Notes under the pieces: generated by a model
Database searches by the model: none
Told to the model about the DNA's origin: nothing
What the model saw: only the letters and a program-made list of their open reading frames with translations
Position numbers and translations under genes: made by a program
Source: Lysobacter sp.
GTDB taxonomy: Bacteria; Pseudomonadota; Gammaproteobacteria; Xanthomonadales; Xanthomonadaceae
Reading direction: 5' to 3'
DNA length: 64,000 nt
NCBI GenBank assembly: GCA_013141175.1
Contig: JABFRN010000001.1
Location: 3,306,001 to 3,370,000 of the forward strand
Shown: positions 35,799 to 44,787 of the stretch, in pieces
How the letters are laid out: each line of letters begins with the position of its first letter
Position numbering within the stretch: position 1 is the first letter of the stretch

Positions 35799-37142
35799 AT
35801 GGTTTCAATGACCGATCCCACACTCCTGCCGACCGCGCCGCGCACCATTCCCCGTGATCAACACGCGATTTCGCGCAAGGACATCAGTCCCAGCGCGCTG
35901 CGCGTGCTGTACCGCCTGCATGAGGCCGGGTACGGGGCGTATCTGGTCGGAGGCGCGGTGCGCGATCTGTTGCTGGGCGAGCATCCGAAGGATTTCGATA
36001 TCGCCACCGACGCCACGCCCGAGCAGGTCAAGCATCTGTTCCGCAATTGCCGGCTGATCGGCCGCCGCTTCCGCCTGGCGCACGTGGTGTACGGTCGCGA
36101 GATCATCGAAGTGGCCACCTTCCGCGCCAACAGCGACGATGGCAGCGGCGACCGCGAGCAGGACCAGGAAGGCCGGGTGCTGCGCGACAACGTCTACGGC
36201 AGCATCGAGGACGACGCGGTCCGCCGCGACTTCACCGCCAACGCGCTGTACTACGCGATCAGCGATTTCTCGGTGCGCGATTACGTCGGCGGCTTCGAGG
36301 ACGTGAACAACCGGGTGATGAAGCTGATCGGCGACCCGGAAACCCGTTACCGCGAGGACCCGGTGCGCATGCTGCGCGCGGTGCGACTCGCGGCCAAACT
36401 GCGTTTCAGGATCGATCACGAAAGCGCCGAGCAGATTCCGAAACTCGCATCGCTGCTGCAGGAAGCGTCCGCGGCGCGGTTGTTCGAGGAATGCCTGAAA
36501 CTGTTCCTGTCCGGCCACGCCGAGGCCAGTTTCCTCGGGCTCGAAGCCCACGGGCTGCTGGCGGGCCTGCTCCCGGAAACGGCGGTTGCGTTGGCTTCCA
36601 ATCGCAGCGGTGCGTTGCGGCGGATGCTGCTCGAGGGCCTGCGCGCCACCGATGCCCGCATCGCCGCCGATGAACCCGTCTCGCCTGCATTCCTGTTCGC
36701 GCTGCTGCTGTGGCCGGCCTACTGCCGCACGCTCGCGATGCTGCAGGCGCAGGGCGTGCATGTGGCCGAAGCCGAGCGCCGCGCCGCCGATCGGGTCACC
36801 TTGCATCAGGTCACGACCGTGGCCCTGCCGCGCAGGTTCTCGCTGCCGATGCAGGAGATCTGGCTGCTGCAGGCGCGGTTCGCCCAGCGTCAGCGCAAGC
36901 GCGTGGTCCGGTTGCTGTCGCATCCGCGCTTCCGGGCCGCCTATGATTTCCTGCAGTTGCGCCAGTCGGCATCCGACAGCCACGCCGAGGACATCGCGTT
37001 CTGGGCCGAGGCGCAGCGCGACCCCGACCATGCGCTCGAGGTTGCCGCCTTGACGGTGCAGTCGGACGAGGAAGGCGAATCCGCCGAATCCCGCGGTCCG
37101 CGCCGACGCCGCCGTCGGCGTCCCGCCGCTGTCGGGCATTGA
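35799..37142 (+). CDS. pcnB: Poly(A) polymerase PcnB
   Basis: Adds 3' poly(A) tails to RNA and primes decay. The 447-aa class II nucleotidyltransferase has YLVGGAVRDLLLGEHPKDFDIATDA with the catalytic DxD, the RNA-binding region DFTANALYYAI, and RYREDPVRMLRAVRLAAKL. The C-terminus ends in a run of seven arginines (GPRRRRRRRPAAVGH), likely an unstructured RNA-binding tail. The stop overlaps the folK start (TGATG). An ATG at 35808 is an alternative start. Confidence 0.95.
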   Translation: MVSMTDPTLLPTAPRTIPRDQHAISRKDISPSALRVLYRLHEAGYGAYLVGGAVRDLLLGEHPKDFDIATDATPEQVKHLFRNCRLIGRRFRLAHVVYGREIIEVATFRANSDDGSGDREQDQEGRVLRDNVYGSIEDDAVRRDFTANALYYAISDFSVRDYVGGFEDVNNRVMKLIGDPETRYREDPVRMLRAVRLAAKLRFRIDHESAEQIPKLASLLQEASAARLFEECLKLFLSGHAEASFLGLEAHGLLAGLLPETAVALASNRSGALRRMLLEGLRATDARIAADEPVSPAFLFALLLWPAYCRTLAMLQAQGVHVAEAERRAADRVTLHQVTTVALPRRFSLPMQEIWLLQARFAQRQRKRVVRLLSHPRFRAAYDFLQLRQSASDSHAEDIAFWAEAQRDPDHALEVAALTVQSDEEGESAESRGPRRRRRRRPAAVGH

Positions 37143-37681
37143 TGATGTCCGAGCCCATCCCCGAGGTGGCGCTGGACCGCAGTCCGGTGCTGGCGTTCGT
37201 CGGTCTCGGCGGCAATGTCGGCGATTCCGCCGTCACGCTGCGCGCCGCCGTGCACCGGCTGATGACCGTGCCGCGCAGCCGGCTGGTCTCGGCCTCGCGG
37301 TTTTATCGGACCCCCGCCTGGGGCCAGGAACACCAGGCCGATTTCGTCAACGCGGTGGTCGCCATCGAAACCGCACTGCCGGCGCGCGTCCTGCTGGATG
37401 AACTGCTGCGCATCGAACGCGACTTCGGCCGCGAGCGTGCCGCCGATGGCAGCGGTCGCTGGGGCCCAAGGGTCCTGGATCTCGACATCCTGCTGTACGG
37501 AGGGCGGGTGATCGATGAGCCCGGTCTGCACGTGCCGCATCCGTATCTGCACGAACGTGCATTCGCGCTGGTCCCGCTGCTCGATCTGGTGTCCGATATC
37601 GACATCCCGGGCAGGGGTAGTGCGCGTCGCGCGCTGATGCTGGTCGGCGGGGCCGGCATCGAGTCGCTGGTGGAACGCTGA
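37142..37681 (+). CDS. folK: HPPK, 6-hydroxymethyl-7,8-dihydropterin pyrophosphokinase FolK
   Basis: Folate-pathway enzyme transferring pyrophosphate from ATP to the pterin. The 179-aa protein has the HPPK elements FVGLGGNVGDS, SRFYRTPAWG, FVNAVVAIET and the metal-binding RWGPRVLDLDILLYG, followed by VPHPYLHERAFAL. A second ATG at 37145 is equally possible as start. pcnB-folK-panB order is shared by many gammaproteobacteria. Confidence 0.95.
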   Translation: MMSEPIPEVALDRSPVLAFVGLGGNVGDSAVTLRAAVHRLMTVPRSRLVSASRFYRTPAWGQEHQADFVNAVVAIETALPARVLLDELLRIERDFGRERAADGSGRWGPRVLDLDILLYGGRVIDEPGLHVPHPYLHERAFALVPLLDLVSDIDIPGRGSARRALMLVGGAGIESLVER

Positions 37682-37757
37682 AACGCCTGAAAGCGTCCGC
37701 TCCGAACTGCTAGGCTAGCCGCCCCGGCCTCTTCCCCCGGCCCCATTCTGGACGCAT

Positions 37758-38573
37758 ATGGCCATTCGAGAAGACAAGCCCTGGACCGTGCCCGCGTTGG
37801 CCGATGCCAAGCGCAGCGGTCGCAAACTCGCGATGCTCACCGCCTACGACGCGGTCTTCGCGCGCGTCTTCGATCGCAACGGCGCGGACCTGATCCTGGT
37901 CGGCGATTCGCTCGGCATGGTGGTCAAAGGACAAGCCTCGACGCTGCCGGTCACGGTCGACGACATCGCGTATCACACCGCTGCGGTCGCGAGTCATCTT
38001 GAGCGCGCATTGCTCATCGCCGATCTGCCGTTCCAGGCCGACGCCACGCCCGAGCGCGCGCTCGACGCCGCGACCCGGCTGCTGCAGGCCGGCGCGCTGA
38101 TGGTCAAACTCGAAGGCGCCGGTCCGCACAAGCTCGAAGCGATCCGGTACCTGGTCGAGCGCGAGATTCCGGTCTCCGCGCATCTCGGGCTGACCCCTCA
38201 ATCGGTGCTGCGCTTCGGCGGTTTCAAGGTGCAGGGCCGCGAGGCGCTTGCCGCCGCGAAACTGCGCGAAGACGCGCGCGCGGTCGAAGACGCGGGCGCG
38301 TCGCTGCTGGTGCTGGAATGCGTGCCGACCGCGCTCGCGCAGACGATCACCGCCGCCAGCGCCATTCCCACCATCGGCATCGGCGCCGGCCCGCACTGCG
38401 ACGGCCAGGTGCTGGTGCTGCACGACATGCTCGGCCTCGACAGCGGCCACCGTCGACCGAAATTCGTGAAGGATTTCCTTGCGGCAGGCGGCTCGGTCGC
38501 GGGCGCGGTGCAGGCGTATTGCGCAGCGGTGCGCGACGGATCGTTCCCCGACGCCGAGCATGCGTACTCATGA
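37758..38573 (+). CDS. panB: Ketopantoate hydroxymethyltransferase PanB
   Basis: First pantothenate step: adds a hydroxymethyl group from methylene-THF to ketoisovalerate. The 271-aa protein has [13 protein letters not shown], the metal site [15 protein letters not shown], and the catalytic Glu/active loop [21 protein letters not shown]. The stop codon overlaps the start of the next gene (ATGA, 38570-38573). A CTAGGCTAG palindrome precedes the gene but has no clear role. Confidence 0.96.
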   Translation: MAIREDKPWTVPALADAKRSGRKLAMLTAYDAVFARVFDRNGADLILVGDSLGMVVKGQASTLPVTVDDIAYHTAAVASHLERALLIADLPFQADATPERALDAATRLLQAGALMVKLEGAGPHKLEAIRYLVEREIPVSAHLGLTPQSVLRFGGFKVQGREALAAAKLREDARAVEDAGASLLVLECVPTALAQTITAASAIPTIGIGAGPHCDGQVLVLHDMLGLDSGHRRPKFVKDFLAAGGSVAGAVQAYCAAVRDGSFPDAEHAYS

Positions 38574-38986
38574 ATCCTGTCCGTGCGTCGATGACGGGCC
38601 TCGCCGCTGCGCTGATGGTGCTTGCGTTCGCCGCTGCAGCCGCGAAGCGGGACGTTCCGGTGGTTGTCGGCGTGGAAGAAGAAATCGATGCCTGCGGCGG
38701 TTGGGCCGAAGTGTCGGGGTTGAATCCGAAGGGCGATGGTTTCCTCTCGGTGCGCGGCGGCCCGGGGTCGGATTACCCGATGCGGGATCGACTGCGCGAA
38801 GGCGACACGTTCTTCGTCTGCGATGCATCGCGCGACGGCGAATGGATGGCGATCGTCTACCCACGCAAGGGACAGGCCGCCGACGTTTGCGGCGTCTCCC
38901 GCGCGGTTCCCGAAGCGCGCGAATATCGCGGTCCCTGCGCTTCGGGCTGGGTCAACGCCACCTGGGTTCGCGTCCTCGCCGGCTGA
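38570..38986 (+). CDS. Secreted SH3-like protein inside the pan operon
   Basis: A 138-aa exported protein (signal peptide 1-25, cleavage near AAA/KR). The mature region looks like a bacterial SH3 (SH3b) fold, with [41 protein letters not shown] in pieces, and contains several cysteines (ACGGW, VCGV, PCAS) that may pair. SH3b domains usually bind wall peptides. It separates panB from panC and overlaps panB, an unexpected location for a secreted protein. Confidence 0.8.
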   Translation: MNPVRASMTGLAAALMVLAFAAAAAKRDVPVVVGVEEEIDACGGWAEVSGLNPKGDGFLSVRGGPGSDYPMRDRLREGDTFFVCDASRDGEWMAIVYPRKGQAADVCGVSRAVPEAREYRGPCASGWVNATWVRVLAG

Positions 38987-39017
38987 CGCGCCACATTTCA
39001 CCTCATCGAACACGTCC

Positions 39018-39884
39018 ATGATCGAAACCATCGTCGAACTGCGCCACCTGCGCGAACGCATCCTCGGCTGGCGCCGCGAAGGTCTGCGGATCGGCTTCGT
39101 GCCGACCATGGGCAATCTGCATGCCGGCCATTACTCGCTGGTCGCACTGGCGCGGCGGCATGCCGACCGGATCATTTCCAGTGTGTTCGTGAATCCCACC
39201 CAGTTCGGACCAAGCGAGGATTTCACCCGCTATCCACGCACGCCGGAAGCCGACACCAGCGGGCTCGAAGCCGCAGGCTGCGATGCGCTGTGGCTGCCGA
39301 CGGTGGAGTCGATGTATCCCTTCGGCGTCGATCTCGCGGTGCGCATGCGCGTGCCGGGCGTCGCCGACGTGCTGGAAGGCGCGCACCGTCCCGGACATTT
39401 CGACGGGGTCTGCACGGTGGTCGCGCGGCTGTTCAATCAGGTGCAGCCCGACGTCGCCGCGTTCGGCAAGAAGGATTTCCAGCAGCTTGCGGTGATCCAG
39501 CAGATGGTCACCGATCTGGCGTATCCGCTGACCCTGCTGCGTGGCGAGATCGTGCGCGAGGACGACGGATTGGCGATGAGTTCGCGCAACCAGTACCTGT
39601 CGCCGCAGGATCGCGTGGTCGCCGCCGAAATCAACCGGACGCTGTTGGAAATGCGCGCGCAGCTGCAGGCGGGGGTATCGCGCGCTTCGGTCGAAGCCGG
39701 CGCGGCCCTGCGACTGGGCGACGCCGGATTTTCGGTGGATTACGCCGCGATCCGTACGCCGGATCTGGCCGAGCCCGACATCGAGCCGACGCGCTATGCC
39801 GGGCCCGGTCCGCGCGTCGCGCTGATCGCGGCCCGTCTCGGACGGACCCGGCTGATCGACAACCTCGAATTCGAGATCGGTTGA
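39018..39884 (+). CDS. panC: Pantothenate synthetase PanC
   Basis: Joins pantoate and beta-alanine with ATP. The 288-aa protein has the HIGH-like [26 protein letters not shown], the substrate loop [12 protein letters not shown] and the KMSKS-like [13 protein letters not shown]. Length matches the family. panD, which commonly follows and supplies beta-alanine, is absent from this location. Confidence 0.96.
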   Translation: MIETIVELRHLRERILGWRREGLRIGFVPTMGNLHAGHYSLVALARRHADRIISSVFVNPTQFGPSEDFTRYPRTPEADTSGLEAAGCDALWLPTVESMYPFGVDLAVRMRVPGVADVLEGAHRPGHFDGVCTVVARLFNQVQPDVAAFGKKDFQQLAVIQQMVTDLAYPLTLLRGEIVREDDGLAMSSRNQYLSPQDRVVAAEINRTLLEMRAQLQAGVSRASVEAGAALRLGDAGFSVDYAAIRTPDLAEPDIEPTRYAGPGPRVALIAARLGRTRLIDNLEFEIG

Positions 39885-40027
39885 GCAGGCGCTCTACTGA
39901 GTCGATCTGGATCGAGCCGCAAGACGCGCATCCGCACTGGTTTCGTTTGCATGCCGGCCGCCGCCGCCGGCACGGCGACGATCTGGCAGAATCCGCGCAT
40001 CGCACGCCGCAGCCCGATGAGCCCGAC

Positions 40028-41551
40028 ATGTCAAACCCGCACGACACTGTGTTCGATTCGCTGCAGCCTCACGCCGAACGCCTGCGGCAGGTCCCGATCG
40101 CGCAGTTGATCGCCGACGATTCCGCGCGACCGAAGGATTTCGCACTCCGCGTCGGTCCGCTCTATGCCAGTTTCGCGCGACAGCATTACGACCGCCCGGC
40201 GCTCGATGCGCTGTTCGACATCGCTGAAGCGGCGGATCTCTCCTTTGCGGTGCGCCGGTTGTTCGACGGCCACCTCGTCAACATCACGGAAGGCCGTGCA
40301 GCATTGCATACGGCGCTGCGCAGCGATCTTTCCGATATCGCCCACGTGCGCGAAGCTGCGGCGCAGGCGCGCGCCGCGCGCACGCGGATGGCGGCGATGG
40401 TCGAAGAACTGCTTGCTTCGGGCGTGACCGATGTGGTCAGTGTCGGCATCGGCGGTTCCGATCTCGGTCCGCGTCTGGTCGCCGATGCGTTGAGCGATGC
40501 GGTCGGCGGCCCGCGCCTGCGCGTGCATTTCGTCTCCAACGTCGACGGCAATGCGGTGCGCCGCACGTTGGCCAGGCTTGATCCTGCGCATAGCGCAGCG
40601 ATCCTGATTTCCAAGACCTTCGGCACCCAGGAAACACTGCTCAACGGCACGGTGGTTCGCGACTGGCTGCAGGACGACAGCCGCGTGTATGCGGTCAGCG
40701 CGAACGTGCAGCGCGCCGCGGACTTCGGCATCGACGAGTCCCGGATCCTGCCGATGTGGGATTGGGTCGGTGGCCGTTATTCGCTGTGGTCGGCGGTGGG
40801 GTTCCCGATCGCGCTGGCGATCGGCATGGAAGGTTTCGAGCGACTGCTTGCCGGCGCAGCGGACATGGACGCGCACGTGTTGGCGACGCCGCTGCGCGAC
40901 AACGTCGCGGCCTGGCATGCGCTGACCGCGATCTGGAACCGCAACGCCATGCACGCCGGTTCGCAAGCGGTGCTGCCGTACGACGAACGCCTGCGCCTGC
41001 TGCCGAATTACCTGCAGCAGCTGGTGATGGAAAGCCTCGGCAAATCGGCGCGTCTCGATGGCGCTGCGCTCTCTGGTCACACCGTGCCGGTGTGGTGGGG
41101 CGGGGCGGGCACCGATACCCAGCACAGCTTCTTCCAGGCGCTGCATCAGGGCACGCAGATCGTGCCGGCCGATTTCATCGGCGTGATCCGCGCCGATCAT
41201 GCGCACGAAAGCAATCACGCGGCCTTGCTCGCGAATCTGCTCGCGCAGACCGAAGCCTTCGCCAACGGCCAGGCCAGCGACGATCCGCATCGCGCCTATG
41301 CCGGCAATCGCCCCAGCACGCTGCTGCTGCTCGATGTGCTGACGCCGGAGTCGCTCGGTGCGCTGATCGCGCTGTACGAGCACAGCGTCTATCTGCAGTC
41401 GGTGCTGTGGGGCATCAACGCGTTCGACCAGTTCGGCGTGGAGCTCGGCAAGCAGGTCGCGAACAGATTGCTGCCGGCGCTGCAGGGCGATGTCGAGGCG
41501 GACGATCCGGTGACGCGAGCGCTCTTGTCGGAAATCAGACATCGCTCGTGA
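40028..41551 (+). CDS. pgi: Glucose-6-phosphate isomerase Pgi
   Basis: Glycolytic isomerase of glucose-6-P and fructose-6-P, 507 aa. Signature segments are [49 protein letters not shown], the catalytic Glu in MESLGK, His in the [10 protein letters not shown] region, and Lys in [12 protein letters not shown]. The ATG at 40028 is the first sensible start; an upstream ATG at 40016 is in a different frame. It converges on queG. Confidence 0.96.
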   Translation: MSNPHDTVFDSLQPHAERLRQVPIAQLIADDSARPKDFALRVGPLYASFARQHYDRPALDALFDIAEAADLSFAVRRLFDGHLVNITEGRAALHTALRSDLSDIAHVREAAAQARAARTRMAAMVEELLASGVTDVVSVGIGGSDLGPRLVADALSDAVGGPRLRVHFVSNVDGNAVRRTLARLDPAHSAAILISKTFGTQETLLNGTVVRDWLQDDSRVYAVSANVQRAADFGIDESRILPMWDWVGGRYSLWSAVGFPIALAIGMEGFERLLAGAADMDAHVLATPLRDNVAAWHALTAIWNRNAMHAGSQAVLPYDERLRLLPNYLQQLVMESLGKSARLDGAALSGHTVPVWWGGAGTDTQHSFFQALHQGTQIVPADFIGVIRADHAHESNHAALLANLLAQTEAFANGQASDDPHRAYAGNRPSTLLLLDVLTPESLGALIALYEHSVYLQSVLWGINAFDQFGVELGKQVANRLLPALQGDVEADDPVTRALLSEIRHRS

Positions 41552-41617
41552 GGGTGCGCGTGCCGCGAACCGGGTTTTCGCGACGATCACAGTGATGGCG
41601 CGCGACACGCGCACCCT
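41551..41617. repeat. Inverted repeat between pgi and queG
   Basis: Arms AGGGTGCGCGTG (41551-41562) and CACGCGCACCCT (41606-41617) are perfect inverses 43 bases apart. The left arm starts on the last base of the pgi stop codon and the right arm ends inside the queG stop codon. It resembles a REP-type pair and may act as a shared terminator. Confidence 0.75.
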
Positions 41618-42677
41618 ATGCGCAGTGTTGCTTCAGCGCCCATTCGACATGCTCGCGCACCATCGCATCGTCGGTCTCTCTTCTGGATTGCAGTGCCCCG
41701 ATGGTGTCCGGCGTCGTCGGCGCATTGCCCAGCGCGATCGCGAGATTGCGCAGCCAGCGCGCGTAGCCGCTTCGGCGGATCGGCGAGCCTTCGGTGCGCT
41801 GCAGGAATTCGGCTTCGCTCCACGCGAACAGATCCGCCAGCGTCGCCGTGTCCAGGTCGTTCCGCGCGCGGAAATCCGGCTCGTCGGTGGTCTTCGCGAA
41901 TTTGTTCCATGGGCAGGCCAGCTGGCAATCGTCGCAGCCGAAGATGCGGTTGCCGATCAAGGGCCGCAATGCTTCGTCGATGCTGCCTTCGTGTTCGATG
42001 GTGAGATAGGCGATGCAGCGCCGCGCATCCAGTCGATACGGCGCCACGATGGCCTGCGTGGGACAGATGTCGATGCAGCGCGTGCAGGTGCCGCAATGCG
42101 CGCCTGCCGGCGGATCGATGGGCAGCGGCAGATCGACGTAGAGTTCGCCGAGGAAAAACCACGAGCCGCCGTCCTTGTCGATCAGGCAGGTGTGTTTGCC
42201 GATCCAGCCGAGCCCGGCATTGCGCGCCAGCGCGCGTTCCAGCACCGGTGCGGAATCCACGAACACGCGATAACCGAACGGGCCGATTTCCCCGGCGATG
42301 CGATCGGCGAGTTTCTGCAGGCGGTTGCGCATCAGCTTGTGGTAATCGCGACCCAGTGCGTAGCGCGCGACATAGGCGCGTCCGTGGTCGTCGAGCGCGG
42401 CCCAGGCTTCGTCGGGATCGCGGCCGTAGTCCATTCCCACCGAGATCACCCGCAGCGTGCCCGGTACCAGCTCCGCAGGACGGCTGCGCTTGTCGCCGTG
42501 CTGCGCCATCCACGCCATCGAGCCATGCAGCCCCTGCGCCAGCCAGTCGTGCAGATGCTGCTCGTCTTCGCCCAGTTTGACATCGGCGACCCCGCAGCGC
42601 TGGAAGCCGAATTCGCCCGCCAGCGCTTTGATCCGCAGTGCGAGGGCAGGCAGGTCGATGTCGGTGCTCGGAATCAC
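41616..42677 (-). CDS. queG: Epoxyqueuosine reductase QueG
   Basis: Cobalamin and iron-sulfur enzyme for the last step of queuosine tRNA modification. The protein has the substrate-binding region GMDYGRDPDEAW, catalytic Asp in VDSAPVLERALA, GWIGKHTCLI, and two 4Fe-4S motifs CGTCTRCIDICPTQA and CDDCQLACPWN. I take the GTG at 42677 (VIPSTDIDLP) as start, giving 353 aa; the ATG at 42701 would overlap the start of the divergent nnr gene. Confidence 0.93.
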   Translation of the reverse strand: MIPSTDIDLPALALRIKALAGEFGFQRCGVADVKLGEDEQHLHDWLAQGLHGSMAWMAQHGDKRSRPAELVPGTLRVISVGMDYGRDPDEAWAALDDHGRAYVARYALGRDYHKLMRNRLQKLADRIAGEIGPFGYRVFVDSAPVLERALARNAGLGWIGKHTCLIDKDGGSWFFLGELYVDLPLPIDPPAGAHCGTCTRCIDICPTQAIVAPYRLDARRCIAYLTIEHEGSIDEALRPLIGNRIFGCDDCQLACPWNKFAKTTDEPDFRARNDLDTATLADLFAWSEAEFLQRTEGSPIRRSGYARWLRNLAIALGNAPTTPDTIGALQSRRETDDAMVREHVEWALKQHCA

Positions 42678-42685
42678 GCCACGAG

Positions 42686-42693
42686 TATAGAAT
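42686..42693 (+). promoter_or_regulatory. -10 element at the nnr start, suggesting a leaderless mRNA
   Basis: TATAGAAT ends six bases before the nnr ATG (42700). With normal spacing transcription would begin at the A of the ATG, with no leader and no ribosome site. No SD-like purine run precedes the ATG apart from CCGGG. Confidence 0.55.
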
Positions 42694-42699
42694 CCGGGC

Positions 42700-44205
42700 A
42701 TGCATATCGCTTCCCTCCACGATCTGCCGAAGCTCTACCGCAGCGGCGCGATCCGCGCCGCCGAGCAGGTGGCGATGACGCGCTTCGGCCTGGATGAAGA
42801 CGACCTGATGGCCCGCGCCGGCCTCGCCGCCTGGCGTCTGCTGCTGGATCGCTGGCCGCAGGCGCAGCGGATCGGCATCGTCTGCGGCCCCGGCAACAAC
42901 GGCGGCGATGGCTACGTCCTGGCCGAACTGGCGCGCAGCGCCGGTCGCCATGTCTTCGTGCTGCGACTGGGCGCCGAGGTGAAGGCGGGTGCCGCCCGCC
43001 GCGCCGCCGACGCGTTCGTGCAGGCAGGCGGCGAAGCGGCGACGTTCCTCGTCGACGACGGCCTCCCGCAGGCCGATGTGTGGGTGGATGCGCTGTTCGG
43101 CATCGGCCTGCAGCGTCCGCTCGAAGGCATGGCCGCCGACATCGTCGCTGCGCTGAACCATCAGGATTCGCCAGTGCTGGCGCTGGATGTCCCCTCCGGT
43201 GTCGATGCCGACAGCGGTCATCATCCGGGTCTTGCGATCAAGGCGGTCGTCACGCTGAGCTTCATCGCGGGCAAACCCGGTCTCTACACCGGGCCCGGTC
43301 GCGCGTCGGTTGGCGAAGTCGTGATCGATACGCTCGGCTTGGCCGATCACGTCTTCGACGATCTCGAACCGGCCGCGCGCATCGCCCGACCGGAGGCGCT
43401 GCCGCTGTGGCTCAAGCCGCGCGCGCGCAATGCGCACAAGGGCAGTTTCGGAACCGTGCTGTGCATCGGTGGCGACCATGGTTTCGGCGGCGCGGTCGCG
43501 CTGTGCGCGGAAGCGGCGCATCGTGCCGGCGCCGGCATGGTCGGTGCGGCGACGCGCGCCGAGCATGTGCCGGTGCTGCTGGCGCGCTGTCCGGAAACCA
43601 TGGTGCGCGCGGTCGAGTCCGCCGCGCAGCTCAAACCCATGCTCGATCGTTGCACGGTGATCGCCATCGGCCCTGGACTGGGAGGTGGCGAATGGGGCGA
43701 AGCGCTGTTCGAAGCCGCACTGGCGCAAGGCTTGCCGATGGTGATCGATGCGGATGCCCTGAATCAGCTGTCGAAGTCGCCGAAAACGCTGGAAATGGCG
43801 GTGCTCACGCCGCATCCGGGCGAGGCCGCGCGCCTGCTGCGGACAGCCATCGCGGACATCGAACAGGACCGCATCGCGTCGGCGAAACGATTGGCGGACG
43901 AATACGGCTGCGTCGTGGTCTGCAAAGGTGCGGGCACCGTGGTCGCGGCGCCGAACGACATTCCGGTGATCGTCGATGCCGGCAATCCCGGCATGGCCAC
44001 AGGCGGCATGGGCGATGTGTTGACCGGCGTGATCGCCGCACTGATCGCACAGGGATGCTCGAACTTCGAGGCCGCGGTCTGCGGCACATTGCTGCACGCT
44101 GCTGCTGGCGATGCCGCTGCGCATGACGGCGGCGAGCGCGGGCTGCTGCCGTCGGATCTGTTTCCGCATCTGCGACGTCTCGCCAATCCGGTGCGGCGCG
44201 CATGA
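42700..44205 (+). CDS. nnr: Bifunctional NAD(P)H-hydrate epimerase/dehydratase Nnr
   Basis: Repairs hydrated NAD(P)H. The 501-aa protein fuses an N-terminal YjeF_N epimerase (1-215, with GPGNNGGDGYVLAELARS and DVPSGVDADSG) to a C-terminal ribokinase-fold dehydratase (about 225-495, with NAHKGSFGTVLCIGG and NPGMATGGMGDVLTGVIAAL). It precedes and overlaps tsaE by four bases, the usual gammaproteobacterial order. Confidence 0.95.
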   Translation: MHIASLHDLPKLYRSGAIRAAEQVAMTRFGLDEDDLMARAGLAAWRLLLDRWPQAQRIGIVCGPGNNGGDGYVLAELARSAGRHVFVLRLGAEVKAGAARRAADAFVQAGGEAATFLVDDGLPQADVWVDALFGIGLQRPLEGMAADIVAALNHQDSPVLALDVPSGVDADSGHHPGLAIKAVVTLSFIAGKPGLYTGPGRASVGEVVIDTLGLADHVFDDLEPAARIARPEALPLWLKPRARNAHKGSFGTVLCIGGDHGFGGAVALCAEAAHRAGAGMVGAATRAEHVPVLLARCPETMVRAVESAAQLKPMLDRCTVIAIGPGLGGGEWGEALFEAALAQGLPMVIDADALNQLSKSPKTLEMAVLTPHPGEAARLLRTAIADIEQDRIASAKRLADEYGCVVVCKGAGTVVAAPNDIPVIVDAGNPGMATGGMGDVLTGVIAALIAQGCSNFEAAVCGTLLHAAAGDAAAHDGGERGLLPSDLFPHLRRLANPVRRA

Positions 44206-44699
44206 GTGCCGCGGTCGAATATGCGACTGTCGTGCTGCATCTGCAGGACGCGGAAGCCACCGAACGTCTGGCGCGTTCGCTTGCGCAAACCGCACCGACG
44301 CCGGCCGTGGTCCATCTGCAGGGCGATCTGGGCGCGGGCAAATCCACGCTCGCGCGCGGCTGGCTGCGTGCATTGGGCGTGACCGGCGCGATCCGCAGCC
44401 CCACCTACACTCTGGTCGAGCGCTATCCGTTGCCCACAGGCGAGGGTCTGCATCTCGATCTGTACCGTATCGGCGACGGTGCCGAGCTGGAATTCCTGGG
44501 CTTGGACGATGTCGACGCTGCGCTGTGGCTGGTCGAGTGGCCGGAGCGGGGCGGCGATTCCCTGCCTGTCGCCGATCTGCGGATTAGCCTGGCGATAGAC
44601 GGCGACGGACGTCGCTGTGAGCTGTCGCCGATGACCTCGCGGGGGGCGTCCTGGCTGTCTCGCTTGGCATCCGCGCATGGGCTTGCGACCCCTTGCTGA
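44202..44699 (+). CDS. tsaE: tRNA threonylcarbamoyladenosine ATPase TsaE
   Basis: Essential ATPase of the t6A tRNA modification complex (with TsaB, TsaD). The 165-aa protein has Walker A GDLGAGKSTLARGWLRALG, SPTYTLVERYP, the HLDLYRIGDGAELEFLGLDD segment in two parts, and LVEWPERG. Length matches homologues. Its ATG overlaps the nnr stop. Confidence 0.95.
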   Translation: MSAAVEYATVVLHLQDAEATERLARSLAQTAPTPAVVHLQGDLGAGKSTLARGWLRALGVTGAIRSPTYTLVERYPLPTGEGLHLDLYRIGDGAELEFLGLDDVDAALWLVEWPERGGDSLPVADLRISLAIDGDGRRCELSPMTSRGASWLSRLASAHGLATPC

Positions 44700-44787
44700 T
44701 GCCACGGCAGAGGAAGTTCCGGCAGGTTACGGATTATTAAGGGAAAAGTGCTTGAAAAATTTCCCGCCGGGTGGTTGACTACCGTCC

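Noticed and set aside
41587..44373. 928-codon open frame on the minus strand
   Set aside because: It shadows queG in another frame and runs antisense to nnr; composition is Arg/Ala-rich with no domain motif.
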